This document shows, one piece after another, positions 33,629 through 43,816 of a DNA stretch of 45,200 nucleotides; the first letter of the stretch is position 1, and each line of letters begins with the position of its first letter. The stretch comes from Lachnospiraceae bacterium (GTDB lineage Bacteria; Bacillota; Clostridia; Lachnospirales; Lachnospiraceae): the NCBI GenBank assembly GCA_030540075.1, contig JAUNWX010000016.1:1-45200 (forward strand), in the 5' to 3' direction. The notes beneath the pieces were generated by a model. The model was not told the origin of the DNA and did not search any database. It saw nothing but the letters and a program-made list of their open reading frames with translations. The position numbers and the translations under genes are program-made.

Positions 33629-34432
33629 TCAGTCGGGATCAGCCGGCGTGTCACTTTCGGTGGTTGCATTTTCTGCTTCCGGCACTGCTTCCTCGGCGTG
33701 GCCCATGATATCGACGACCTCGTCATGAACCTCCTGCTTGATTTCTGCCTCGACCTCCGGATTCAGGTCCGGAAGCTCCTGGATGGAGCTCACGCCGAAG
33801 CGGCGCAGGAACTCCTCGGTGGTCGCGAAGAGAGCCGGTCGGCCCGGTGCATTGAGACGTCCGACCTCATACGCGAGGCCATACTCGACGAGACGGTTTA
33901 CCGCATGGTCCGAGCTGACGCCACGGATACGCTCGATCTCCGCCTTTGTGACCGGCTGCTTGTAGGCAATGATGGACAGGGTCTCCATCACGACGTCGGT
34001 CAGTACCGGCTTCTTCGGCTGCTTCGCCACGCGGATGAGGGCCGGATAGCATGCCGGATCCGCAGCCATCTGGTAGCGCTTCTCGAGCCGTCTGATCACC
34101 ATACCGCCCTTACGCTCCTCATACTTCGCGATGAGTCGCTCGACCGCATCCTGTGCGATCTTCTTTCCTGCATTGAGGGCCGTCGCGATCTCATCGAGGC
34201 CGACGGAACGTCCCATCGTAAACAGCAGCGCCTCGACGATGCGCTCCTCCTCGAGAAGATCCGCGGAGAACTCCTGATCGATTTCCTCGGCCAGCTTCTG
34301 TGTTTCCGTATCGAGCCCGATGGAGGCATTGTCCTCCTGTGCTGCTGCGGTGCCGGTATCTGTCAAGGTGGCCGGCGTCGCCGTTTCTACCGTCGTATCC
34401 TCAGCCCTCGTCTTCTGCTCTTCCTTTTCCAT
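33629..34432 (-). CDS. scpB: Segregation and condensation protein B
   Basis: Kleisin-interacting subunit of the SMC-ScpAB condensin, needed for chromosome segregation. The two winged-helix domains read from RIVEALLFTMGRSVGLDEIATAL through VLTDVVMETLSIIAYKQPVTKAEIERIRGV, then LVEYGLAYEVGRLNAPGRPALFATTEEFLRRFGV. It carries an unusual acidic N-terminal extension of about 58 residues and a similar acidic tail, giving 267 residues against about 190-200 for most. Its ATG overlaps the scpA stop (TGATG), with GGAGG upstream, so the two are translationally coupled. Confidence 0.94.
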   Translation of the reverse strand: MEKEEQKTRAEDTTVETATPATLTDTGTAAAQEDNASIGLDTETQKLAEEIDQEFSADLLEEERIVEALLFTMGRSVGLDEIATALNAGKKIAQDAVERLIAKYEERKGGMVIRRLEKRYQMAADPACYPALIRVAKQPKKPVLTDVVMETLSIIAYKQPVTKAEIERIRGVSSDHAVNRLVEYGLAYEVGRLNAPGRPALFATTEEFLRRFGVSSIQELPDLNPEVEAEIKQEVHDEVVDIMGHAEEAVPEAENATTESDTPADPD

Positions 34433-35238
34433 CAGTCAAAATCCTCCAGTCCCTTCATGTCGAGCTCGTCATCCGAGCCCTCCGGGCGTTCCACCTCTGC
34501 GATATCGAGGTCGCCAAATGGCTGCTCCTGTACGGCCGTGATGCGGCCCATCTTCATCAGCTCCAGGATGGCCAGAAAGCTGACAACGACCTCCATCTTA
34601 TCCTTTTTCTCCGCCACCATGTGCCGGAAGGAGACGCGATGATGACCGCGGACATACTTCAGTACATCGCGGATGCGGCCCTCCAGCGAGATCTTCTCCC
34701 GCTTGATCACACCAAAGCGTGAGCGGACCTGATCGACAGACTCGTCTCTCCGCTTCATGACATCCTCGAAGACCTTCCGCATGCGCTCGAGGGTCACGTC
34801 CTTCAGCAGTGCATCGAGATCGATCGGCGGTACATACTTCTCGACCTCCTTCGGAATCGTCGGCGGCTTATAAAAGTAAAGCTCTGCCTGATCCTCCTGG
34901 TTTTCGAGCTGCTCTGCCATGTACTTATACTTCCGGTACTCGAGCAGACGGGCAACGAGCTCCGCACGCGGGTCGACCTCCTCACCAGTCTCCTCATCCA
35001 CCTCCTTCGGGAGCAGCATGCGCGACTTGATTTCGAGGAGCGTCGCCGCCATCACGAGGAAATCCGAGACGAGATCGAGATCTTCCTCCTCCATATTCGT
35101 GATGTAGTCCATATATTCTGCCGTGATCTGCACGATCGGGATATCGAAGATGTCGATCTTATCGCGCTCAATCAGATGAAGCAGCAGGTCCAGCGGACCC
35201 TCAAATTTTTCCAGTTTAAATGTTAATTCCTGTGCCAT
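34432..35238 (-). CDS. scpA: Segregation and condensation protein A
   Basis: Kleisin of the SMC-ScpAB complex. The N-terminal FKLEKFEGPLDLLLHLIERDKIDIFDIPI and FLVMAATLLEIKSRMLLP blocks bind the SMC neck and the C-terminal winged helix (VVVSFLAILELMKMGRI) binds the SMC head. 268 residues is typical. It overlaps the end of the metallophosphoesterase gene by 16 bp and the start of scpB by 1 bp, so the three genes form one operon. smc is not in the window. Confidence 0.95.
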   Translation of the reverse strand: MAQELTFKLEKFEGPLDLLLHLIERDKIDIFDIPIVQITAEYMDYITNMEEEDLDLVSDFLVMAATLLEIKSRMLLPKEVDEETGEEVDPRAELVARLLEYRKYKYMAEQLENQEDQAELYFYKPPTIPKEVEKYVPPIDLDALLKDVTLERMRKVFEDVMKRRDESVDQVRSRFGVIKREKISLEGRIRDVLKYVRGHHRVSFRHMVAEKKDKMEVVVSFLAILELMKMGRITAVQEQPFGDLDIAEVERPEGSDDELDMKGLEDFD

Positions 35239-36191
35239 TCTTTTTCCTGTGCAGGGCCGGTGCCTTCCGGCAGCAGTGTGATCACGGAGATCTCCGGCTT
35301 ATCGTTGATGCGGATGTTGATCGAATGTGTACCGAGTCCGCGATTGATGAGCAGTGTGCCCTCCCCCTCCCGGAAGATGCCGGCGCACTCCCGGACGAAA
35401 AACTGAAACTGCGGCGTCATCAGCGCGCCGATCCGCGGAATCCGGATCGTGCCGCCATGGTAGTGACCGCTGAGGACCAGGTCCTCGCCATGTCGCAGTG
35501 CCTCATGCCCATACATGGGCGTATGCAGCAGCATGATTGAAAACTTCGTTCTGTCCGGCGTACCGACCTTCGCGCGGATCTCCTCTTCCCGAAGCGGCTT
35601 TCGCGGGTGTGTCAGCATGTTCCGGAAGTAGCTGAGATCCAGGGTCAGTCCGCTGAGCTCGAGCTCATCGAGCGTCACACAGTCATCATCCAGTACATGG
35701 ACGCCCTTCAGCGCCTCCTCAAGTCGTGCATAGTCTGCCCGGGCCATATCCTGTATATATGTATCATATTTCGCCCCACTCGTGCAACGCACGATTCCGG
35801 CTTTCTCCCGCAGGCGTGCCTCATGGTTTCCGATGGCATAATAGACCGGATAGCGGTCCCGGATAGCCTCCAGAAAGCGGCAGCTCACCTCAACGCTGTC
35901 CTGGTGTCGATGGCCTGTCCATGGCCGGACCTTATGGCAGCGGATGAAGTCACCACCGATCAGTATGAAATCCGGATGCTCTGCGTCGATTGCTTCCAGC
36001 AGGCGCTGATTGTCCTTTCCGAACATAACCTCATGAAGATCCGAAAGGAAAATAAAGCGGTATGGCCGGCGGATGCGGCTGGAACAGAGCGTATATCTTT
36101 CCGGCATCAGTATACTTCTTTCGTGCTTTGATATAGTTAAAAGAATGGCTGGTATAAGCAGCAGCAATAATATAATGAGCATCCTCAGCAT
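35223..36191 (-). CDS. Membrane-anchored metallophosphoesterase (YkuE-like)
   Basis: A 322-residue calcineurin-like phosphoesterase with an N-terminal membrane anchor (MLRMLIILLLLLIPAILLTI). All metal-binding motifs are present in order: FLSDLHEV (DxH), LIGGDF (GGD), AIGNHE (GNHE), LLHTP and SGHYHGG (GHxH). The closing NRGLGTHSINIRIND is typical of the YkuE/YaeI branch, some of which act on lipid pyrophosphates. Its substrate is unknown. It overlaps scpA by 16 bp. Confidence 0.88.
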   Translation of the reverse strand: MLRMLIILLLLLIPAILLTISKHERSILMPERYTLCSSRIRRPYRFIFLSDLHEVMFGKDNQRLLEAIDAEHPDFILIGGDFIRCHKVRPWTGHRHQDSVEVSCRFLEAIRDRYPVYYAIGNHEARLREKAGIVRCTSGAKYDTYIQDMARADYARLEEALKGVHVLDDDCVTLDELELSGLTLDLSYFRNMLTHPRKPLREEEIRAKVGTPDRTKFSIMLLHTPMYGHEALRHGEDLVLSGHYHGGTIRIPRIGALMTPQFQFFVRECAGIFREGEGTLLINRGLGTHSINIRINDKPEISVITLLPEGTGPAQEKEWHRN

Positions 36192-36372
36192 TCTCTCCCA
36201 TCCTTGCTATATATAATGAATTTAAAGAACATTATTTATCTGTTTGATATCCTCTCCTCAGCCAAATCCTGTCTCTGAAAACCACGCTCGCTGGCTGTTT
36301 CAAACCGGTTCGATGTGCCTTTTATTTTCCGATGCAATCCCAGGAAAAAATAAAAAAAGGACGGTATCCACC

Positions 36373-36630
36373 ATGAGATCCAAGCGAAAGCGTTCATATG
36401 ACAAAATGATATCCTACGCGCCTTTCTGGCGTACACTGCATAGAAAAAATCTGACACAGTATGATCTCGTCGCCCATATGAGCATCTCCAGCAGCATGAT
36501 GCAGCGTCTGCGTTCGGACGCGCCGATTTCACTGAAATCCGTCGCCATGCTCTGCGACTATCTCGACGTCGTTCCGTCGGAGATTTTCACCTTCCAGCCG
36601 GAAGAGATTCCGACGCTGCAGGATCCGTAA
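36373..36630 (+). CDS. Small Cro/C1-type HTH protein
   Basis: An 85-residue DNA-binding protein. The XRE helix-turn-helix spans most of it: FWRTLHRKNLTQYDLVAHM, SISSSMMQRLRSD, then ISLKSVAMLCDYLDVVPSEIFTF. No other domain is present. The ATG at 36373 has AAAGGA 11 nt upstream; an ATG ten codons later is a possible alternative, and the open frame upstream of 36373 looks non-coding. It is alone between divergent and convergent neighbours, so its targets cannot be inferred. Confidence 0.75.
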   Translation: MRSKRKRSYDKMISYAPFWRTLHRKNLTQYDLVAHMSISSSMMQRLRSDAPISLKSVAMLCDYLDVVPSEIFTFQPEEIPTLQDP

Positions 36631-36698
36631 GGCAGCGTCCGGGCCGGGACTCGCCGACTCGACACGCCCGGCTTTCTGAAGCCGGAGGACATAAATGT

Positions 36699-36738
36699 GA
36701 AAAGAGCTGTCTGCGGAGATCATCCAGCAGACAGCTCT
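36699..36738 (-). terminator. ftsH terminator
   Basis: AGAGCTGTCTGC (36703-36714) pairs perfectly with GCAGACAGCTCT (36727-36738). On the minus strand TTTTCAC follows. It begins 4 bp after the ftsH stop codon. Confidence 0.8.
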
Positions 36739-36742
36739 GCAT

Positions 36743-38836
36743 TTATACCTGTTTCGTATCGGTATCCTCTGATGCCGGGGACGCCGGTGCGCCCTCTTTA
36801 CCGTCCGTGTCCGGTGCCGCATAGCGTGCACGTACCTCTTCGAAGGAAGCCTTCTCTTCGGTCTTCCGCACATCCTGCGCCAGCTTCTCCGCCTGCACGT
36901 CGATCATCGATTCCTGTGCATCCGCTACGGTCTCCTCCGGATGCTGGATCCTGTGCAGGATGTCCATGAACTCCTTACCGGTGATGGTCTCCCGTTCGAT
37001 CAGGAACGCCGCGATCTGGTCCAGCGCCTCACGGTTCTCGCGAAGGATACGCTTCGCCTCCTCGTAGCAGGACTTCAGTACCTGCATCACCTCCTGATCG
37101 ACGGCCGTCGCGGTATCATCACCACAGTTCATCACCGTCCGTCCGGTATTGAGGTACAGGGACTCCTGACTCTCGAGGCCCATCAGTCCGAAGCGCTCCG
37201 ACATACCATACTGTGTGACCATCGCACGTGCCAGCTTCGTCGCCTTCTCGATATCGTTGGCAGCGCCGGTCGTCACCGTATCAAATACGATTTCCTCCGC
37301 TGCACGACCCGCCAGGAAGGTCACCAGCATCGCATGAAGCTCTGCCTTCGTGTTCAGATACTTCTCTTCCTCCGGCACCTGCATCACATAGCCGAGTGCA
37401 CCCATCGTACGCGGTACGATGGTGATCTTCTGTACCGGCTCCGCATCCTTCTGAATCGCGGAGACCAGTGCATGTCCGACCTCATGGTAGGAAACGATAC
37501 GACGCTCCTCCTGACTGAGGATACGATCCTTCTTCTCCTTACCGACGAGCACGACCTCGACCGCCTCGAAGAGATCCGCCTGGGATACCTTCTTACGACC
37601 ATGCTTGACCGCCGTGATGGCTGCCTCATTCATCATGTTTGCGAGGTCTGCACCGACCGCGCCGGAGGTCGCCAGTGCGATCTCGTTGAAGTCGACGGAA
37701 TCATCCAGCTGCACATCCCGTGCATGCACCTTCAGAATATTGACACGGCCCTTGAGGTCCGGCTTCTCCACGACGATACGACGGTCGAAACGCCCCGGAC
37801 GCAGCAGCGCCGGATCGAGGATTTCCGGACGGTTCGTCGCACCCATGACCATGATACCCTTCGAAGCATCGAAGCCATCCATCTCGGACAGCAGCTGGTT
37901 CAGTGTCTGCTCACGCTCCTCGTTTCCACCAAAGCGGGTATCTCGCGTCTTACCGATGGCATCGATCTCATCGATGAAGATGATGCACGGTGCCGACTGC
38001 GTCGCCTGCTTAAACAGATCACGCACACGGCTCGCACCGACGCCCACGAACATCTCGACGAAGTCCGAACCGGACAGACTGTAGAACGGCACCTGTGCCT
38101 CGCCGGCCACGGCCTTCGCAAGCAAGGTCTTACCGGTTCCAGGAGGGCCCACCAGCAGGGCACCCTTCGGGAGCTTCGCACCGATGGCCGTATACTTCGT
38201 CGGATTATGCAGGAAGTCGACGATCTCAATCAGCGACTCCTTCGCCTCATCCTCGCCGGCCACATCCTTAAAGGTGACACCGGTCTCCTTCTGCATATAC
38301 ATCTTCGCGGTCGACTTGCCGACACCCATGATGCCGCCGTTTCCGTTTCCCATGCGGCGCATGGTCATATTCATGACGACGAAGATCAGAACAAACGGGA
38401 GGACGATGCTGATGAGGGCCTCCATGATAAATCCGGAATTGTCCGGTTTCTTCTTATAGATGACGACCCCATGCTCGAGCATACGGTCCACGAGCTTCTG
38501 GGCGTCTGCACCGACCGGCACGACATAGTAGCGGACATCCACCTGATTCAGGTACTGACTGTACTCTCCGGAGCTGCCCGACGGCATCGACGCGCCCTCC
38601 TTCGGGATGATCGTGATATCACTGTCGCCCCACTCCACCTTCTGGACCTGGTCACTGTCGACCATCGTAACGAACTCGGTATAGCTGATCTCCTGCGTCA
38701 CGCCCGTGACAAACGCGCCACGAATCAGTGTATATACGAAAAAGGTGATGACAGCGGCGATGATCAGAATCATAAAAGTCTGCCCCGAATGCCGGAAGCC
38801 TCTGCCGTCGTTCCCCTGGTTGTTATTATTCTCCAT
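36743..38836 (-). CDS. ftsH: ATP-dependent zinc metalloprotease FtsH
   Basis: Membrane-bound AAA+ protease, 697 residues. N-terminal and second membrane segments (about 20-42 and 136-155) flank an extracytoplasmic domain. Walker A GPPGTGKT lies at about 230-237, Walker B IIFIDEID follows, then the SRH region [18 protein letters not shown]. The zinc site reads HEVGH (451-455) where HEAGH is common; both histidines and the glutamate are intact. The C-terminus is an acidic, low-complexity tail. The ATG at 38836 has GGAG 6 nt upstream; an upstream frame of 17 codons is unlikely to be used. Its own promoter and terminator flank it. Confidence 0.95.
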   Translation of the reverse strand: MENNNNQGNDGRGFRHSGQTFMILIIAAVITFFVYTLIRGAFVTGVTQEISYTEFVTMVDSDQVQKVEWGDSDITIIPKEGASMPSGSSGEYSQYLNQVDVRYYVVPVGADAQKLVDRMLEHGVVIYKKKPDNSGFIMEALISIVLPFVLIFVVMNMTMRRMGNGNGGIMGVGKSTAKMYMQKETGVTFKDVAGEDEAKESLIEIVDFLHNPTKYTAIGAKLPKGALLVGPPGTGKTLLAKAVAGEAQVPFYSLSGSDFVEMFVGVGASRVRDLFKQATQSAPCIIFIDEIDAIGKTRDTRFGGNEEREQTLNQLLSEMDGFDASKGIMVMGATNRPEILDPALLRPGRFDRRIVVEKPDLKGRVNILKVHARDVQLDDSVDFNEIALATSGAVGADLANMMNEAAITAVKHGRKKVSQADLFEAVEVVLVGKEKKDRILSQEERRIVSYHEVGHALVSAIQKDAEPVQKITIVPRTMGALGYVMQVPEEEKYLNTKAELHAMLVTFLAGRAAEEIVFDTVTTGAANDIEKATKLARAMVTQYGMSERFGLMGLESQESLYLNTGRTVMNCGDDTATAVDQEVMQVLKSCYEEAKRILRENREALDQIAAFLIERETITGKEFMDILHRIQHPEETVADAQESMIDVQAEKLAQDVRKTEEKASFEEVRARYAAPDTDGKEGAPASPASEDTDTKQV

Positions 38837-38955
38837 CTGTTCTCCATTTCTTTCACCCGCCGGAATCCCGTCCACCGGATGGCCCACTGCATATTCACTC
38901 GGAATCCTCAGCGCCTATCATGCACATAAAGCTTCCATTTTTTGCAGTAAACATA

Positions 38956-38984
38956 ATTATACGGAAGGCCACCTGCAAAATCAA
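38956..38984 (-). promoter_or_regulatory. ftsH promoter
   Basis: On the minus strand TTGATT (38979-38984), 17 bp, TATAAT (38956-38961), leaving a leader of about 110 nt before ftsH. Confidence 0.65.
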
Positions 38985-39020
38985 GGTTCCCTGCATGTTC
39001 CATTCACAAAACATACACCA

Positions 39021-39045
39021 TAAAAGGGGTCCCGAAGGACCCCTT
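39021..39045 (-). terminator. Terminator after the DUF1015 gene
   Basis: AAGGGGTCC / GGACCCCTT around a UUCG-type tetraloop (minus strand), followed by TTAT. It is 7 bp past the stop codon. Confidence 0.8.
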
Positions 39046-39052
39046 ACGCCGT

Positions 39053-40342
39053 TTATCGTTCAATTTCGTGAATGAAGATACCGGAGCGAAGCTTCGGCTC
39101 AAACCAGGTGGACTTCGGCGGCATCAGAAGATGATGATCCGCGACATCCAGAAGCTCCGTGATTCCCGTCGGATGCATCGCGAAGGCGACCGCCGGGCCG
39201 AGCTCCTCGAGACTGCCATCCATCGCGTGTGCATAGGTATGCTGGCTCACGTGCTTCTCCAGCTCCCGAAGTCCCCGGATCCCACCGACGAACTCGATGC
39301 GCTTATCAGTACGCGGATCCCCGATCCCCAGCAGCGGCCCGAGAATCGTATCCTGCAGAAGCGATACATCCAGTGCCTTGACCGGATCGATGGAGCGTGC
39401 CGACAGCAGCTCCGCACGTGCGCGAAGCAGGAACCACTCACCGCCGAGGTACATGCAGATCTCCCCCTTCACCTTCGGAGAAATCGGCTGTGTCAGATGG
39501 AACACCTGAAAGTCCTCCTCGATGGAGAACATGAAATCCTCCGGATCCATCCCATGAAGATCCTTGACGACACGGTTGTAGTCCATGATCTTCAGTTCCT
39601 TATCCGGGAACAGCACCGACAGGAAGTAATTGAACTCCTCCGAACCGTCATAGTCCGGATGCGCCTCCCGACGCCGGAGACCGACCTTGACCGCACTCGC
39701 CGCACGATGATGCCCGTCCGCGATATAGGTCGCCGGCACCTTCTCGAAAAGTGCCTCCAGCGCCGCTACCCGCTCACTGTCCGCGATTCTCCATACGCGA
39801 TGGCCGATGCCGTCATCCGTCACGAAATCATAGAGCGCCGTCTCCTTCTTTACCGCCTCCACGATCGCCTGGATCCCGGCATGTGCACGATAGGCGAGGA
39901 AGATCGGTCCCGTCTGCGCCGAGCAGGTATCCACATGGCGGATACGATCCTGCTCCTTCTCCTCCACCGTGTTCTCGTGCTTCTTACAGATGCCGTTCAG
40001 GTAATCATCGATCGAGCTGAGCGCGACGATGCCGGTCTGTGCCCGGCCCTCCATCGTCAGCTCATAGATGTAGTAGCATGCACTCGTTTCACGCACGAAG
40101 GTCCCGTCTGCGATTTCTGCCTGCAGCTTATCCGAAGCCTTCCGATACACCTCCGGTGCATACATATCCTGCGTCTCCGGGAACTGGGTTTCCGGTCGGT
40201 CAATGTTTAAGAAGGAAAGCGGATGGCCCGCCACCGCTTCACGTGCCTCCGCACGGGAATAAACATCATATGGAAGTGCTGCCACCTCCCGAACGCACGC
40301 TGCGTCCGGACGGATCGCTCTGAAAGGTTTAACGGTTGCCAT
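39053..40342 (-). CDS. DUF1015 family protein, serine-operon associated
   Basis: A 429-residue soluble protein of the DUF1015 family. Recognisable blocks are VKPFRAIRPDAACVREVAALPYDVYS at the start, LSFLNIDRPE, YIYELTMEGRAQTGIVA, ATYIADGHHRAASA near the middle and HPTGITELLDVADHHLLMPPKSTWFEPKLRSGIFIHE at the end. In Clostridia this family commonly sits next to serA and serC, suggesting a role in serine metabolism, but I know no firm activity. AAGGAGG lies before the ATG at 40342. It follows hppA by 160 bp, a spacer that holds a 10-bp inverted repeat. Confidence 0.9.
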   Translation of the reverse strand: MATVKPFRAIRPDAACVREVAALPYDVYSRAEAREAVAGHPLSFLNIDRPETQFPETQDMYAPEVYRKASDKLQAEIADGTFVRETSACYYIYELTMEGRAQTGIVALSSIDDYLNGICKKHENTVEEKEQDRIRHVDTCSAQTGPIFLAYRAHAGIQAIVEAVKKETALYDFVTDDGIGHRVWRIADSERVAALEALFEKVPATYIADGHHRAASAVKVGLRRREAHPDYDGSEEFNYFLSVLFPDKELKIMDYNRVVKDLHGMDPEDFMFSIEEDFQVFHLTQPISPKVKGEICMYLGGEWFLLRARAELLSARSIDPVKALDVSLLQDTILGPLLGIGDPRTDKRIEFVGGIRGLRELEKHVSQHTYAHAMDGSLEELGPAVAFAMHPTGITELLDVADHHLLMPPKSTWFEPKLRSGIFIHEIER

Positions 40343-40371
40343 AAGCTCCTCCTTCGGTCTCTCTACCTGAA

Positions 40372-40428
40372 GATATCTGTCCGTCCCACCGGCATTCAAC
40401 GAACGCCTATGCAGAACAGACAGATATC
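40372..40428. repeat. Inverted repeat between hppA and DUF1015
   Basis: GATATCTGTC (40372-40381) and GACAGATATC (40419-40428) are perfect complements 37 nt apart. A second imperfect hairpin (TTTCATTCG/CGAACGAAA) lies nearer hppA at about 40465-40492. No T-runs follow. Confidence 0.5.
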
Positions 40429-40505
40429 CGCTTTGATTTCGTATTCTGTTTCTGTTTTACAGACATTTCATTCGTACAGTTCCGAACGAAACTTCTTTAA
40501 ATATA

Positions 40506-42494
40506 TTACAGGAGGCCGCCAATCGCAACAAAGAGCGGTGCGAATACCAGAGAAATGACCGTCATCAGCTTGATCAGGATGTTGATGGACGGTCCGGAGG
40601 TATCCTTGAACGGGTCTCCGACGGTATCGCCGACCACGGCTGCCTTATGTGCTTCACTGCCCTTACCGCCGTTGTGCCCCTCCTCGATGTACTTCTTTGC
40701 ATTATCCCATGCGCCGCCGGAGTTCGACATGAAGATCGCCAGCATGACACCGGATACGAGTCCACCCGCGAGCAGTCCGCCGAGGGCATCGGCACCGAGT
40801 ACGATGCCGACCGCAAGCGGCGCTGCGACGGCCAGCACACCCGGCAGGATCATCTCACGAAGCGCGGCGGTCGTCGAGATTGCGACGCAGGACTTGTAGT
40901 CCGGGCGGGACGTACCGGCCATGATGCCGGGATCTGCATGGAACTGACGACGTACCTCCTCGATCATGGAATAGGCTGCCTTCGATACCGAGCTCATGGT
41001 AAATGCGCTGAAAAGGAACGGCAGCATACCGCCGATGAGGATACCGATGGTGACGCGGGTATCGAGGATATTGATCTCCTCGAGACCGACCGCGCTGGCG
41101 TAGGAAACAAACAGCGCAAGTGCGGTCAATGCAGCTGAACCGATGGCGAAGCCCTTCCCCATCGCCGCCGTCGTGTTTCCGACGGCATCCAGCTTGTCGG
41201 TGATATTTCGTACGGACTCATCCAGTCCGGACATCTCGGCGATACCGCCGGCATTGTCCGCGATCGGCCCATAGGCATCGACCGCGACGGTCACGCCGGT
41301 CGTCGACAGCATGCCGACCGCTGCCAGTGCGATGCCGTAGAGGCCCATGCACTGGAAAGAGATGAACACACCGATACAGATCAGCAGGATCGGAAGTGCC
41401 GTGGAGCGCATGCCGACCGCAAGACCGGCGATGACGTTCGTACCGGAACCCGTCTCCGATTCCTGCGCGATCTCCTGCACCGGATGATAATCACCCGAGG
41501 TATAGAACTCCGTGATCGTTCCAATCAGCACGCCGACGACGAGTCCTGCGATCACCGCGATCGCCGCCTGGAAGCTGTGGAACACGAACTGGCTGCCTGC
41601 GACCGCCACGATCATCACGATCGCGCTGGCGATATAGGTTGCACGGTTCAGTGCCTTATGAGGGTTGCCATCCTCGCCACCGCCCACGAAGAGCGAGCCG
41701 ATGATCGCCGCCGCCAGTCCGCAGCCGGAAATGATCAGCGGATACAGTACACCGGCACCGTTTTCAAAGCCGCCGGCCACCCCGAGGGTGAGGGCCGATA
41801 CCAGTGCCCCGACATAGGACTCGAACAGGTCTGCGCCCATACCTGCGACGTCGCCGACATTGTCCCCGACATTATCTGCGATGACCGCCGGGTTACGCGG
41901 GTCGTCCTCCGGGATACCGGCCTCGACCTTACCGACGAGATCCGCACCGACGTCCGCGGCCTTCGTATAGATACCGCCGCCGACACGGGCGAAGAGCGCG
42001 ATGGAGCTGGCCCCCAGCGAGAAGCCGGACAGTACCCCGGCATCGCCGGTGAGAATATAGAACAGCGATACGCCGAGCACACCGAAACCAGCCACGCACA
42101 TACCCATGACCGAGCCGCCGGCGAAGGCGATCTGCAGCGCCCGGTTCATACCCGAGGTCATCGCGGCGTTGGTCGTCCGCACATTGGCCTTCGTCGCAAC
42201 GGTCATACCGAAGTAGCCGGCGAGGGTCGAGAACAGGGCACCCACCACGAAGGCGATGGCCGTCGTCCAGGAACCGAGGCCCAGGCCGATGGCGATGAAG
42301 AGGATCGCCACGAACGCGATGAGGATGCGATACTCAGAGAAAAGGAATGCATGCGCGCCCTCTGAAATCGCGCCTGCGATCTCCTTCATCCTGTCATTTC
42401 CAGCCTCCGCTGCATGAACGCGCTGCGCCTGCATCCCCGCAAAGACCAGTGCGCACAAACCGAGGACAGGGGCAACATAAAGAAGTGTCGTCAT
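40506..42494 (-). CDS. hppA: Membrane-bound, K+-dependent-type ion-pumping pyrophosphatase
   Basis: A 662-residue protein with about 16 membrane segments that couples pyrophosphate hydrolysis to export of H+ or Na+. The substrate-binding region reads [35 protein letters not shown] with all acidic residues, and the C-terminal matching motif is [17 protein letters not shown]. The GNTTAA segment has Ala where K+-independent enzymes have Lys, so it should need potassium. Sequence alone does not settle H+ versus Na+. GGGAG precedes the ATG. It lies 42 bp after serA, inside the serine gene series. Confidence 0.95.
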   Translation of the reverse strand: MTTLLYVAPVLGLCALVFAGMQAQRVHAAEAGNDRMKEIAGAISEGAHAFLFSEYRILIAFVAILFIAIGLGLGSWTTAIAFVVGALFSTLAGYFGMTVATKANVRTTNAAMTSGMNRALQIAFAGGSVMGMCVAGFGVLGVSLFYILTGDAGVLSGFSLGASSIALFARVGGGIYTKAADVGADLVGKVEAGIPEDDPRNPAVIADNVGDNVGDVAGMGADLFESYVGALVSALTLGVAGGFENGAGVLYPLIISGCGLAAAIIGSLFVGGGEDGNPHKALNRATYIASAIVMIVAVAGSQFVFHSFQAAIAVIAGLVVGVLIGTITEFYTSGDYHPVQEIAQESETGSGTNVIAGLAVGMRSTALPILLICIGVFISFQCMGLYGIALAAVGMLSTTGVTVAVDAYGPIADNAGGIAEMSGLDESVRNITDKLDAVGNTTAAMGKGFAIGSAALTALALFVSYASAVGLEEINILDTRVTIGILIGGMLPFLFSAFTMSSVSKAAYSMIEEVRRQFHADPGIMAGTSRPDYKSCVAISTTAALREMILPGVLAVAAPLAVGIVLGADALGGLLAGGLVSGVMLAIFMSNSGGAWDNAKKYIEEGHNGGKGSEAHKAAVVGDTVGDPFKDTSGPSINILIKLMTVISLVFAPLFVAIGGLL

Positions 42495-42536
42495 TTTTTC
42501 GTCTCCCTTATTATTCGTATTTCACCCGGATGAAAT

Positions 42537-43706
42537 TTACTTCACCTTCCGCACACGGAGGATACCGTCGATGAGACCGAGATTGTGGAAGCCCTCGTCG
42601 GTCAGGTGCTGATTGATATCCATCAGCGTATACGCGTAGTCGCCGCGGGACTTGTTCTGAAGACCGTCGATGTTGATGTTCGCATCACCGAGGGCCTTCG
42701 TGATCTGTCCGAGCATGTTCGGGATGTTCCGGTGCAGGATGGCGATACGTCCGCCGCTGCTGCAGACACCCATATCGGTATCCGGGAAGTTTACGGAGTG
42801 ATGGATGTTACCATTGTCAAGGTAATCCTGTACCTCCTCGACGGCCATCACCGCACAGTTGTCCTCGGCCTCCTCGGTGGATGCGCCGAGATGCGGCAGA
42901 ACGACGGCACCCGGCATCGTCGCTGACTTTGGATTCGGGAAATCGGTCACATAGGTCTTTACCTTTCCTCTGGTCAATGCTTCTGCCATGTCATCGTCAT
43001 TCACCAGCACATCGCGGGCGAAATTCAGGATGCGGACGCCGTCCTTCATGCGGGCGATGGCATCCTGGTTGATCATGCCCTTCGTACTGTCGACGGCCGG
43101 TACATGGATCGTGATATAGTCGCACTTATCATAGATTTCATCGAGGATCGCTGCGTGATGCACCTTCTGGGAGAGGTCCCAGGCAGACTTCACGGAGAGG
43201 TACGGATCATAACCATAGACCTCCATACCGAGATCAACCGCCGCATTTGCTACCAGTACGCCGATCGCACCGAGACCGATGACACCGAGGGTCTTCCCCT
43301 TGATTTCACAGCCGGCGAAGTTCTTCTTCGCCTTCTCGGCATCCTTCTGGATGGTCGGGACATCGGCATGCTCCCGGATCCACTGATTACCACCGATGAT
43401 GTCACGGCTCGCCAGCATCAGACCTGCGATCACCAGCTCCTTCACGGCATTGGCATTGGCACCCGGAGTGTTGAAGACGACGATGCCCTGCTCGGCACAG
43501 CGGTCGAGCGGGATGTTGTTGACGCCGGCACCGGCACGTCCGATGGCACGGAGTGTCGGCGGGAAGTCCATCGCCTTCATATCGGCAGAGCGCACCAGAA
43601 CGCCGGCAGCGTGGTCGATCTCGTCCACCAGGGTATAACCCTTCCGGAAACGTCCGGTTCCGACACGGCTGATATTATTTAAGCAGTAAATTTCACGATC
43701 CTTCAT
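42537..43706 (-). CDS. serA: Phosphoglycerate dehydrogenase with C-terminal ACT domain
   Basis: First enzyme of serine synthesis, oxidising 3-phosphoglycerate. The 389-residue chain has the D-2-hydroxyacid dehydrogenase core with IGRAGAGVNNIP, the NAD-binding LGVIGLGAIGVLVAN (140-154), the catalytic Arg231 in NFARDVLV and His272 in LPHLGAST. The usual catalytic glutamate position (in EP motifs) reads TDFPNP (254-259). A short C-terminal ACT domain (about 318-389) suggests amino-acid control. AAGGA precedes the ATG. Lies 110 bp after serC. Confidence 0.94.
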   Translation of the reverse strand: MKDREIYCLNNISRVGTGRFRKGYTLVDEIDHAAGVLVRSADMKAMDFPPTLRAIGRAGAGVNNIPLDRCAEQGIVVFNTPGANANAVKELVIAGLMLASRDIIGGNQWIREHADVPTIQKDAEKAKKNFAGCEIKGKTLGVIGLGAIGVLVANAAVDLGMEVYGYDPYLSVKSAWDLSQKVHHAAILDEIYDKCDYITIHVPAVDSTKGMINQDAIARMKDGVRILNFARDVLVNDDDMAEALTRGKVKTYVTDFPNPKSATMPGAVVLPHLGASTEEAEDNCAVMAVEEVQDYLDNGNIHHSVNFPDTDMGVCSSGGRIAILHRNIPNMLGQITKALGDANINIDGLQNKSRGDYAYTLMDINQHLTDEGFHNLGLIDGILRVRKVK

Positions 43707-43816
43707 GATGTTCGTCCTTTCCGTACGAGAGTCCGCGTCATGGCCGGCCCTCGCGATTCTTCTGTATGGTACAGCATCGCCGGCAGAAGCATGGGCCTCT
43801 GTCCGGAGCGTGCTTC

